From Stakelama pacifica (GTDB lineage: Bacteria > Pseudomonadota > Alphaproteobacteria > Sphingomonadales > Sphingomonadaceae): a stretch of DNA of 64,000 nucleotides. Location of the stretch: assembly GCF_004361835.1 (NCBI RefSeq), contig NZ_SNWD01000008.1, forward strand, positions 1 to 64,000, written 5' to 3'. The translations under genes were made by a program, and so were the position numbers. Positions 17,253 to 24,589 of the stretch are shown one piece after another (positions within the stretch are counted from its first letter, which is position 1; each line of letters opens with the position of its first letter). The notes under the pieces were generated by a model. The model ran no database searches. It was given only the letters and a program-made list of their open reading frames with translations, and had not been told where the DNA came from.

Positions 17253-17354
17253 GTGTCGACCGTCATTTCAAGGAAGCCAGTGCCCGGCGGCGGCGGCGGG
17301 GAGGAGGAGAAGCATGGCGTCCATGCGCCTCCCGCGCTCCGTTGCGCAACGCAA

Positions 17355-18401
17355 TCAATGCAGCTCATCGTCTTTGAGCGTGTCTGCGGTGATCGTGATG
17401 CCCTGTTCGATAATCTTTTCGCTGTTGGCGCGGACATCGGCGGGGGCGGCGATCATGCCTTTGGCGACCAGCGGGCCGTCGGGACCCCACATCTGGCTAT
17501 ACTGGTTCAGGAACTGCTTCATTCCCGGCACTGCGTTCAGATGCTGTTTCTTGACATAGATGAACAAGGGACGCGCGCCGGGATAGGAACGGTCGGCGAT
17601 ATTTTCATAGGTCGCTGCCACCCCGTTGATCGGCACGCCGTTCAGCCGGTCGCGATTTTCCTCAAGATAGCTATAGCCGAAAATGCCGACCGCATTGGGG
17701 CTGACGGTCAGGTTCTGAACGATGATATTGTCGTTCTCACCCTTATCGACATAGGCGCCGTCCTCGCGAATGCGCTGGCAGCGTTCCTTGAACGCGTCCT
17801 TGTCGGTTTCTTCGAGCTTTGCCGCCTGCGGATCGACTTCCTTGCAGCCCTTGGCGAGGATCAGCTCGGCCAGCGCGTCGCGCGTTCCGCTGGTCGAGGG
17901 CGGGCCGAACACCTGAATCGGGGTGTGCGGCAACGACGGGTTCACGTCGCTCCAGAATTTCGCGGTCTGCGGCTTGCCCATCGGATTGGCGGCCAGCGCT
18001 TTGTAGATATCAGCGCGGGTCAGTTCGAGCTTCGGCCCCTTTTTCGATTCGGCGAGCGCAACGCCGTCCATGCCCACCTGAATTTCCATGATGCCGTTGA
18101 CGCCGTTCTGCGTGCAGGCCGCGAATTCGTTCGGCGTCATCCGGCGCGAGGCATCTTCAACATCAGGATGCTGCACGCCGACACCGCCGCAGAACAGCTT
18201 CATCCCGCCGCCCGTACCGGTCGATTCGATGACCGGCGTCTTCAGCGCGGGGTTGGTGTTCACCATCGCTTCGGCCACCGCGGTCGAAAAGGGATAGACC
18301 GTCGAAGAGCCGACGATCTTCATGTAATCGCGCGACGAATCCTGGCTGCAGCCGGTAAGTGCGATCGCGGTCGCGGCGATGACGGTTAGCCTGCCGTACA
18401 T
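17355..18401 (-). CDS. pstS: phosphate-binding lipoprotein PstS
   Basis: PstS captures phosphate in the periplasm and hands it to PstCA. The 348-residue protein has a lipoprotein signal (LTGC, Cys18), then the phosphate-binding blocks KIVGSSTVYPFS, ESTGTGGGMKLFCGG and GPPSTSGTRDAL. It is longer than the E. coli soluble form in the middle and is membrane-tethered rather than free. A GGGGGAAC site precedes the ATG, and a Pho-box-like site lies about 95 bases upstream, so phosphate starvation should induce it. Confidence 0.95.
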   Translation of the reverse strand: MYGRLTVIAATAIALTGCSQDSSRDYMKIVGSSTVYPFSTAVAEAMVNTNPALKTPVIESTGTGGGMKLFCGGVGVQHPDVEDASRRMTPNEFAACTQNGVNGIMEIQVGMDGVALAESKKGPKLELTRADIYKALAANPMGKPQTAKFWSDVNPSLPHTPIQVFGPPSTSGTRDALAELILAKGCKEVDPQAAKLEETDKDAFKERCQRIREDGAYVDKGENDNIIVQNLTVSPNAVGIFGYSYLEENRDRLNGVPINGVAATYENIADRSYPGARPLFIYVKKQHLNAVPGMKQFLNQYSQMWGPDGPLVAKGMIAAPADVRANSEKIIEQGITITADTLKDDELH

Positions 18402-18495
18402 TATGTTCCCCCGCTGGGTGTCGAAATTTCAGCGCTGCCGAGAGGTCTCATCAGACTGGCTTAGCGCGGTACAGGGACGCCCATGTGCGAAACGC

Positions 18496-18513
18496 GTTAC
18501 GATACGATGACAA
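18496..18513 (-). promoter_or_regulatory. candidate Pho box upstream of pstS
   Basis: Read on the minus strand the bases are TTGTCATCGTATCGTAAC. The first half matches the PhoB half-site CTGTCAT in six of seven bases; the second, after a four-base spacer, is weaker. It lies about 95 bases before pstS and just after phoR, so pstSCAB-phoU-phoB may have its own PhoB-driven promoter. Confidence 0.5.
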
Positions 18514-18523
18514 CCGCGTTATC

Positions 18524-19759
18524 TCACGGTTGCGGTTGCACCATCGGCAGCAGCACGACGACGCTCGTTCCCTTGCCCTGAACGCTGCTGATATCCAGCC
18601 GCCCGCGATGGCGCTCGACAATATGTTTGACGATGGCAAGGCCGAGGCCGGTGCCGCCCATCGCGCGGCTGCGACCCGAATCGACGCGATAGAAACGCTC
18701 GGTCAGCCGGGGGAGCTGTTCTGGCGCGACGCCCTCGCCCTGATCGGTGACGCGCAATTCGGCCATACGCGTGCCGCTCGTCGCCAGCCGGATCTGCACC
18801 GGCGTGTGCGAATGACCGTATTTCAGGGCATTGCCGATAATATTGTGCAGCAATTGCGACAATTGCGCCCGATCGCCCCGGATGGGCCGGATATCCTGAA
18901 TGTCGAGGATCAGATGCTCGGCCCGATCATGCTGTGCCGAGGCGATTTCGGCGCATACCTCGCGCGTCAGGCGTGCCAGATCGACCGCTGTATCGGGCTC
19001 GCGATATTTTTCCGCTTCGATTCGGGACAGGCTCATCAGGTCGTCGACCAGCCGCTGCATCCGCACCGCCTCGTTGAACATCACGTTCAGGAAGCGCTTG
19101 CGCACGGCGGGGTCTTCGCCCGCTTCCTCGCCCAGCGTTTCGATAAAGCCGATGATCGACGCAAGCGGGGTGCGCAGCTCGTGGCTGGCATTGGCGACGA
19201 AATCGACGCGGATGCGCTCGGTCGCATAGCTGCCCGTGCGATCGACCAGGTGAACGATGCGCACCGATTTGCCGACCCGGCGCACCCGCATTTCCCAGCG
19301 CTGATCGCGCGTGCCCAGACCGACCAGATGGATCGCCGCCGAACTGTCCTCCCCCCGGTCATGGATCAGCTTTTCGGCCGCCGCAGGATGGCGGATGGCA
19401 AGGCGAACATCCTCGCCGATGATATGGTTGCCGAGCAGCGCGTGTGCCGCTTTGTTCGCGCGAACCACGCGGTTGTCAGCAACGATCAGCACCGGTTCGA
19501 CGACCGCTTCGAGCACCTCCGCAGCGGCAACGTCAGATTCGCGACTCATGTCGCGGCTAGGCGGGGGCGGAGGCGGCGATTCTTCCTCCCCGCCCGACGC
19601 CGCAATCAGGACGGCGGCGATCGAACCGACCAGTGCGATCAGGATCGCATTGATATCGGCACCGAGCGCAAGTCCGGCAGAAGCGGTGACCACTGCCAAA
19701 AACAGTGCGATAACAGTGCGTGGCGCGGATACCCCTTCCATGCAACCGGCATAGCGCAT
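18524..19759 (-). CDS. phoR: phosphate regulon sensor histidine kinase PhoR
   Basis: PhoR is the membrane sensor kinase that phosphorylates PhoB when phosphate runs low. The 411-residue reading has two hydrophobic helices near the start (VIALFLAVVTASAGLALG and the next), a PAS-like domain (about residues 75-170), the HisKA box FVANASHELRTPLASIIGF (His193) and an ATPase domain (NIIGNALKYG, DQGEGVAPEQLPRLTERFYRVD, GGTGLGLAIVKHIV). The start could be at 19759 or 19741; both lack a strong ribosome site. A longer in-frame reading would run into the divergent gene at 19848 and lacks family likeness. Confidence 0.92.
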   Translation of the reverse strand: MRYAGCMEGVSAPRTVIALFLAVVTASAGLALGADINAILIALVGSIAAVLIAASGGEEESPPPPPPSRDMSRESDVAAAEVLEAVVEPVLIVADNRVVRANKAAHALLGNHIIGEDVRLAIRHPAAAEKLIHDRGEDSSAAIHLVGLGTRDQRWEMRVRRVGKSVRIVHLVDRTGSYATERIRVDFVANASHELRTPLASIIGFIETLGEEAGEDPAVRKRFLNVMFNEAVRMQRLVDDLMSLSRIEAEKYREPDTAVDLARLTREVCAEIASAQHDRAEHLILDIQDIRPIRGDRAQLSQLLHNIIGNALKYGHSHTPVQIRLATSGTRMAELRVTDQGEGVAPEQLPRLTERFYRVDSGRSRAMGGTGLGLAIVKHIVERHRGRLDISSVQGKGTSVVVLLPMVQPQP

Positions 19760-19847
19760 TTGTCGCGCGAGAGAATAGCGGAGCGAAGGCGTTTTTAACG
19801 ATCTTTCCCCATTGCGAAACGCGCGCCGTCGCGGGATGATGGGGGGC

Positions 19848-20261
19848 ATGAGCGATGTTCCTCCCGAAACCGGCTCCGATGACCATGATGCAGGAATGGA
19901 TCGCGGCCGGCGTGCACTGATGCTGGGTGCGGTCGGTGCAAGCGCGGTGATTTCCATTCGCCCAGCGCTCGCCCAGACGGCGGCGTCGGTGTCGAACTGC
20001 GAAATTCCGGTCCCCGATCCGGGACGGGCAGGCAATTATATCGCGCTGGACGGGACGGTAGTCCCGCGTAACACGCCCTTCGCCGTACCGCCGCCGGGTC
20101 GACCGTTTACCGGGGAAGAAGTGAAGCAGGCGATGCGCGGCGGATGGTTGCCCGGCACCAATTTTTACAGCAATCGCGCCTATATGCAGTATATCCGCAG
20201 GCTTCAGCGCGGGACCAGCGGCTTTACCTGTTTCGCATCGATGCAGATGCCGAACCGCTGA
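19848..20261 (+). CDS. exported hypothetical protein of the HPr-rel-A cassette
   Basis: I do not recognise this 137-residue protein. A polar N-terminus with an arginine pair (MDRGRRALMLGAVGASAVISIRPALA) looks like a twin-arginine-like or Sec signal, so the mature part, about 95 residues, would be periplasmic. It contains two cysteines (SNCEIPVP near the mature N-terminus; GFTCFASM at the C-terminus), a proline-rich middle (PFAVPPPGRPFTGEE) and an aromatic stretch (FYSNRAYMQYIRR). It starts a four-gene run: the PqqD-like gene begins six bases after its stop. Its position makes it the first candidate for the substrate of the kinase and nucleotidyltransferase. The start could be one of the ATGs 9-12 bases upstream. 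Confidence 0.7.
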   Translation: MSDVPPETGSDDHDAGMDRGRRALMLGAVGASAVISIRPALAQTAASVSNCEIPVPDPGRAGNYIALDGTVVPRNTPFAVPPPGRPFTGEEVKQAMRGGWLPGTNFYSNRAYMQYIRRLQRGTSGFTCFASMQMPNR

Positions 20262-20267
20262 TCGCTG

Positions 20268-20543
20268 GTGGCGCTTTTGCGGTATCGGGCCGAAGCGAGG
20301 GATGCGATTGTGCCGGTCGATCTGGGTGAGCTGATCGCGCTCTATCATCGCCCGTCGGCGCGGACGCATCTGGTGGGATCGCCGGTGCCCGAAATTCTGG
20401 ACGCGCTGGGCGAGGAAGCGATGGATACCCAGCAATTGCTCGATGCGCTTCAGCGCCGCTACGCGCTCGACGATGCCGATCCGCAGGCGCTTGCCGCACG
20501 GCTTGCCGAGCTGGAATCGGTGGGGCTGATCCGCCGGGCATGA
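20268..20543 (+). CDS. HPr-rel-A system PqqD-family peptide chaperone
   Basis: This 91-residue protein resembles PqqD-type RiPP recognition elements: an N-terminal beta-rich part (VDLGELIALYHRPSARTHLVG) then helices (PVPEILDALGEE...QQLLDALQRRYALDDADPQALAARLAELESVGLIRR). PqqD-like domains bind leader peptides and present them to modifying enzymes. The start is a GTG six bases after the previous stop; the HprK-like kinase starts inside its stop codon (ATGA). By family naming it belongs to the so-called HPr-rel-A system, whose product is unknown. Confidence 0.85.
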   Translation: MALLRYRAEARDAIVPVDLGELIALYHRPSARTHLVGSPVPEILDALGEEAMDTQQLLDALQRRYALDDADPQALAARLAELESVGLIRRA

Positions 20544-21403
20544 GATATCGGACGCTGTTGAAGATCGGCCCGGTGGGGTTTCGCATCGGGTCGGACTGGC
20601 GCGCGCCGATCGCGGCGCTGGACGATCTGTATCGCGATTATCCGCGGCCCGATTCGGATATCGCCGATTTCACCGTTCGGCTTTTCGCGGCGCGCTGGTG
20701 GCGGCGGTTCCTCCGCCCGTCAGTGATGATCGGCGGCGATTACACGATTCCCGATGCCGCGCCGCTGCCATTGTCGATGGGATTGCTTGCCGCTGAGATG
20801 GGCATGAACCTGCAAATGGCGCTGGGGCACCGGCGCTATCTGCTGGTCCATGCCTCGGCGGTCGAGCGCGATGGTCGCGCCCTGCTGATGACCGGCATGT
20901 CGGGCGCGGGGAAATCGACGCTCGCCGCATTGCTGACGGCGCGGGGATGGCGGCTGATGGGTGACGAATTCGCGCTGATCGACCCCGAAACCGGACTGGT
21001 TCATGCCTTTCCCCGCCTGATCAGTCTGAAGAACCGGGCGATCGACGAAGTGCACTCTGCGCTGCCCGGGGGCCGGGTCGGGCCGATGCTGGCCGATACG
21101 CCCAAGGGCGATCTGCGCCATCTGGTGCCCGACGCCCGAGCGATCGAGGCGATGATGCGCCCCGCGACCCCTGCGCTGCTGCTGTTCCCTGCATTCGGCC
21201 ATGCGCTTGCCGAGCGCCCTGTCGGCCGGGCCGAGACCTTCGTCCGGCTGACTCAGGCTTCGACCAATTTCGTTTTGCTTGGCGAGAGCGGTTTCACCGC
21301 GCTTTCGCATCTGGTGAATAGCGTGCCCGTCCGGGCGATCGATTATCCCGATACGCCAGGCGCAATCGCGCTGGTCGACCGGCTCTGGGAGACGCTTGCA
21401 TGA
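20540..21403 (+). CDS. HprK-related kinase A
   Basis: This 287-residue protein is related to HPr kinase/phosphorylase. It has the conserved histidine in LLVHASAVE (His104), a Walker A loop GMSGAGKST (119-127) and the acidic motif GDEFALID (141-148). It lacks the N-terminal domain of true HprK, and no HPr gene is nearby, so another substrate is likely. Kinases of this type phosphorylate a serine at the C-terminus of some lasso peptides (ThcoK, PadeK). Overlap with both neighbours (ATGA on each side) shows tight coupling to the PqqD-like protein and the nucleotidyltransferase. Confidence 0.88.
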   Translation: MRYRTLLKIGPVGFRIGSDWRAPIAALDDLYRDYPRPDSDIADFTVRLFAARWWRRFLRPSVMIGGDYTIPDAAPLPLSMGLLAAEMGMNLQMALGHRRYLLVHASAVERDGRALLMTGMSGAGKSTLAALLTARGWRLMGDEFALIDPETGLVHAFPRLISLKNRAIDEVHSALPGGRVGPMLADTPKGDLRHLVPDARAIEAMMRPATPALLLFPAFGHALAERPVGRAETFVRLTQASTNFVLLGESGFTALSHLVNSVPVRAIDYPDTPGAIALVDRLWETLA

Positions 21404-22407
21404 CCGGGCGGCTGGTGGTCGAGAGCTTGCGCGATCCGGCGCGGTGCGGAGCCTATAGCAGCGATCAGTGGAACGCGCTGATCGCGGCGGCGCGGGCGGA
21501 GCAGCTTGCCGGAACGCTCGCTTATCGTCTTACGGGGCTGACCCTGCCGGAACCGGTCGCGCAAATTATGGAAGATGCGCGGTGTTCGGCGGAAAACGGG
21601 CGAACGCTTGCTTTATGGGAGGCAGAGGCTGCCCGCCGCGCGCTGGCACCGCTGGGCGTGCCCGTCCTGCTGCTAAAGGGCACGGCATTCGTCGCGGCGG
21701 GACTGAAAGCGGGGGTGGGGCGCGCGATCGGCGATCTCGACATATTGGTGCCGCGCGGTTCGCTGGACGCGGTCGAGGCGGCATTGCTCGATGCCGGGTG
21801 GGAATGGGTGAAGCCCGATCCCTATGACGATGCCTATTACCGGCAATGGATGCATGAGCTGCCGCCGCTGATCCATCGCGAGCGCGACCGGATGATCGAC
21901 GTGCACCATACCATCCTGCCGCTGACCGCGCGGATCACCCCCGATCCCGCCGCGATGATCGCCGATGCCGGGGCGCTGAACAACGGGCTCTATGTTCCTT
22001 GCCCTAACGACCTGCTGTGCCATGCTGCCGCGCACCTGTTCGCCGATGGCGAACTGGCCGGGGGTATGCGCAATCTGTGGGACATTCATTGCCTGCTGGA
22101 GGAATTCGGCACCGGGGAGCTGGCCGAACGGTCGCGGCTTCATGGGCTGTCCGCGCCGGTGCGCCGCGCGGTGCGGCTGTCGCATCGCTTATACGGGACC
22201 GATGTGCCGGACGCGTGGCGGGGCAGGGCGGTCAGCGATGCGCTGTTCGTCCACCGCCTGCTGGCGCGCGACGGCTGGGGTCGGGTACGGCCCAAATGGG
22301 TCGAGCATGTCTTTTATCTGCGCGGCCACTGGCTGCGCATGCCCCCGGTGATGCTGGCGCGGCATCTATGGACCAAATGGCGCAAGGGCTATCGCCCGGT
22401 CGGTTAA
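21400..22407 (+). CDS. nucleotidyltransferase-fold protein of the HPr-rel-A cassette
   Basis: This 335-residue protein belongs to the uncharacterised nucleotidyltransferase family (NTP_transf_5 type). The core reads LLLKGTAFV...GRAIGDLDILVPR, with the metal-binding aspartate pair Asp112 and Asp114, followed by MIDVHHTILP. The C-terminal half is helical. Relatives sit beside HprK-like kinases in kinase-bearing lasso peptide clusters, where they act on the phosphorylated peptide. Its ATG overlaps the kinase stop. It ends convergently with gph, the two sharing the palindrome TTAA as stop codons. Confidence 0.85.
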   Translation: MTGRLVVESLRDPARCGAYSSDQWNALIAAARAEQLAGTLAYRLTGLTLPEPVAQIMEDARCSAENGRTLALWEAEAARRALAPLGVPVLLLKGTAFVAAGLKAGVGRAIGDLDILVPRGSLDAVEAALLDAGWEWVKPDPYDDAYYRQWMHELPPLIHRERDRMIDVHHTILPLTARITPDPAAMIADAGALNNGLYVPCPNDLLCHAAAHLFADGELAGGMRNLWDIHCLLEEFGTGELAERSRLHGLSAPVRRAVRLSHRLYGTDVPDAWRGRAVSDALFVHRLLARDGWGRVRPKWVEHVFYLRGHWLRMPPVMLARHLWTKWRKGYRPVG

Positions 22408-23075
22408 GCGAGGCTTTCGAGCGCGGGAATCAGTTCGGCATAATGATCGATCACTGCATCGGCGCCGAGGTCTTCGATCCTGCCGGTAACGAAGCCGAAG
22501 CTGACCGCGACCACGGGGACACCGGCATTTTTCGCCGCCTGAACATCATAGATCGAATCGCCGACAAACGCAGTGCGTCCGCCGCCGCAACGCCGGATCA
22601 TCTCATCGATCGGCGCGCGGTTCGGTTTGGCGAGCCCCTTGCCCATCGTGTCGCCGCCGATCAGGCAGGCGAAGCGATTGCGCAGCCCGATTTCGCGCAT
22701 CAGCTTTTCGGCGAGCGATTCGAATTTATTGGTGACGATCGCGGTTTTGACGTCCCGGCCATGCAGCGCGTCGAGCGTGGTGAGCAGCCCGTCAAAGGCG
22801 TGCGAATGCACCGCGATATGCGCCTCGTAATAGCGCAGCAACTCGCGGTGCAGCTCGGCGAAGCGCTCCTCGTCGCACCCGCCGCTATCATCCAGCGCCA
22901 TGCGAAGCATGTTTTTCGCGCCCCCGCCGATCTTCGGCCGGATCTGCGCGACGGTAAGCGGTTCGCGTCCCGCCAGTTGCAGCGCATGATTGACTGCGGC
23001 TGCAAGGTCGCCGCTGGTATCCAGCAAGGTGCCGTCAAGATCGAAGCCGACAAGGTCGAAGGGAAAATCGCTCAT
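22404..23075 (-). CDS. gph: phosphoglycolate phosphatase (HAD family)
   Basis: Gph removes phosphate from 2-phosphoglycolate, formed by DNA repair and other oxidative reactions. The 223-residue HAD hydrolase has motif I FDLDGTLLDT with the nucleophile aspartate, motif II IVTNK, motif III lysine in GLAKPNRAP and motif IV FVGDSIYDVQAA. The start MSDFPFDLVGFDLDGT at 23075 is chosen because longer readings lack family likeness. It is divergent from glmU. Some HAD enzymes with this architecture act on other small phosphates, so the substrate is by similarity. Confidence 0.87.
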   Translation of the reverse strand: MSDFPFDLVGFDLDGTLLDTSGDLAAAVNHALQLAGREPLTVAQIRPKIGGGAKNMLRMALDDSGGCDEERFAELHRELLRYYEAHIAVHSHAFDGLLTTLDALHGRDVKTAIVTNKFESLAEKLMREIGLRNRFACLIGGDTMGKGLAKPNRAPIDEMIRRCGGGRTAFVGDSIYDVQAAKNAGVPVVAVSFGFVTGRIEDLGADAVIDHYAELIPALESLA

Positions 23076-23163
23076 GCGCCGTTCATTGCCCGTAGCGCTA
23101 TGGCAAAGGCAAGGCTTGCATGGCAGGAGCGGTGGCGACGCATCAGGCACCAGGGACAGTGAA

Positions 23164-24522
23164 GTGAGCAATTCCACGATCGCAGCCATCATCCTTGCCG
23201 CAGGCAAGGGCACGCGGATGAAATCGGACCTGCACAAGGTGCTGCACCCGATCGCCGGACGGCCGATGCTGCTGCACCTGATCGACAATGTGAAAACGCT
23301 GAACCCGGAAAAGACGGTGGTGGTGGTCGGTGCCGGACGCGATCAGGTGGAGCGCGCGGCGGCGCCCCATGGTGTCGCAACCGCGCATCAGGTGGAGCAG
23401 CTCGGCACCGGTCATGCGGTACAGCAGGCCAAGGATGCGCTTGGCGATTTCGACGGCGATGTCCTGATCCTCTATGGTGATGTGCCGCTGGTGAGCGCTG
23501 AGACGATGCAGCGGCTGACCGGGCGGCTGCATGGCGCGGATTCTCCGGCGGTCGTGGTGCTGGGGTTCCGCCCCGCCGATCCCGGCGCTTATGGCCGGGT
23601 GATCGTCGAACCGGGCAGCGACCGGATCGCCAAAATGGTCGAATTCAAGGACGCAAATGCGGCGGAGCGCGCCGAAACGCTCTGCAATTCAGGATTGATG
23701 GCGGTGCGCTCGCGCGATCTGTTTGCGCTGCTCGACAGGGTCGGTAATGACAATGCGGCAGGCGAATATTATCTGCCCGATATCGTGATGCTGGCCGCGG
23801 CCGACGGGCGCGCTTCCGCCGTGATCGAGACCGATGCGAGCGAAGTCGCCGGCGTCAATTCGCGCGCCGAACTCGCCATGGTGGAGGGTGCGTGGCAGCA
23901 GAGCCGCCGCGCGCGGGCAATGGCGGACGGCGCGACGCTGATCGCGCCTGAAACGGTCTGGTTCGCGTATGATACCGAGGTCGGGCGGGACGTGGTGATC
24001 GAACCCCATGTGGTGTTCGGCCCCGGCGCGAAGATTGCCGACGGTGCGGTGATCCATGCCTTCAGCCATGTCGAGGGCGCCAGTGTCTCAGGCGGGGCCA
24101 ATGTCGGCCCGTTCGCACGGCTTCGCCCCGGCGCGGTGCTGGAAGCGGATTCCAAGGTCGGCAATTTCGTCGAGGTGAAGAATGCACGGCTGGGCAAGGG
24201 TGCCAAAGCGAGCCATCTCACCTATCTCGGCGATGCCGAGGTGGGCGCGGAGGCGAATATCGGCGCGGGCACGATCACCTGCAATTATGACGGCTTCCTG
24301 AAATATCGCACGGTGGTCGGGGCAGGGGCGTTTATCGGGTCGAACAGCGCGCTGGTCGCGCCGGTGACGATCGGTGACGGTGCGATCGTCGCGGCAGGGT
24401 CGGTCGTGACGCGCGATGTCGAAGCGGATGCGCTGGTGCTTGCGCGCGGGACGCAGGAGGCGAAGCCCGGCTGGGCGGCAAAATTCCGGGCAATCATGGC
24501 CGCGAAGAAGCGCGGCGGTTAA
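23164..24522 (+). CDS. glmU: bifunctional GlcNAc-1-phosphate uridyltransferase / GlcN-1-phosphate acetyltransferase
   Basis: GlmU acetylates glucosamine 1-phosphate and then couples it to UTP, giving UDP-GlcNAc for peptidoglycan and other glycans. The 452-residue protein has the N-terminal uridyltransferase domain (LAAGKGTRMKSDLHK near residue 12; YGDVPLV) and a C-terminal left-handed beta-helix acetyltransferase (from about residue 245; EVKNARLGKGAKASHLTYLGD, NIGAGTITCNYDG). The start is a GTG with an AGGGAC site. glmS follows 67 bases later, so the two steps of the pathway probably share a transcript. Confidence 0.96.
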   Translation: MSNSTIAAIILAAGKGTRMKSDLHKVLHPIAGRPMLLHLIDNVKTLNPEKTVVVVGAGRDQVERAAAPHGVATAHQVEQLGTGHAVQQAKDALGDFDGDVLILYGDVPLVSAETMQRLTGRLHGADSPAVVVLGFRPADPGAYGRVIVEPGSDRIAKMVEFKDANAAERAETLCNSGLMAVRSRDLFALLDRVGNDNAAGEYYLPDIVMLAAADGRASAVIETDASEVAGVNSRAELAMVEGAWQQSRRARAMADGATLIAPETVWFAYDTEVGRDVVIEPHVVFGPGAKIADGAVIHAFSHVEGASVSGGANVGPFARLRPGAVLEADSKVGNFVEVKNARLGKGAKASHLTYLGDAEVGAEANIGAGTITCNYDGFLKYRTVVGAGAFIGSNSALVAPVTIGDGAIVAAGSVVTRDVEADALVLARGTQEAKPGWAAKFRAIMAAKKRGG

Positions 24523-24589
24523 ATTGTCTCTACACGTGCGCCCCATGGCATAGGCGCGGATAACGAAGTTCAGGAGTGGTATTGCAGCT

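Noticed and set aside
15807..18389. An 860-codon open frame on the plus strand
   Set aside because: It is antisense to pstA, pstC and pstS, which are clear on the other strand. Its residues are mostly Arg, His, Asp and Gly with no domain, a typical shadow in GC-rich DNA.
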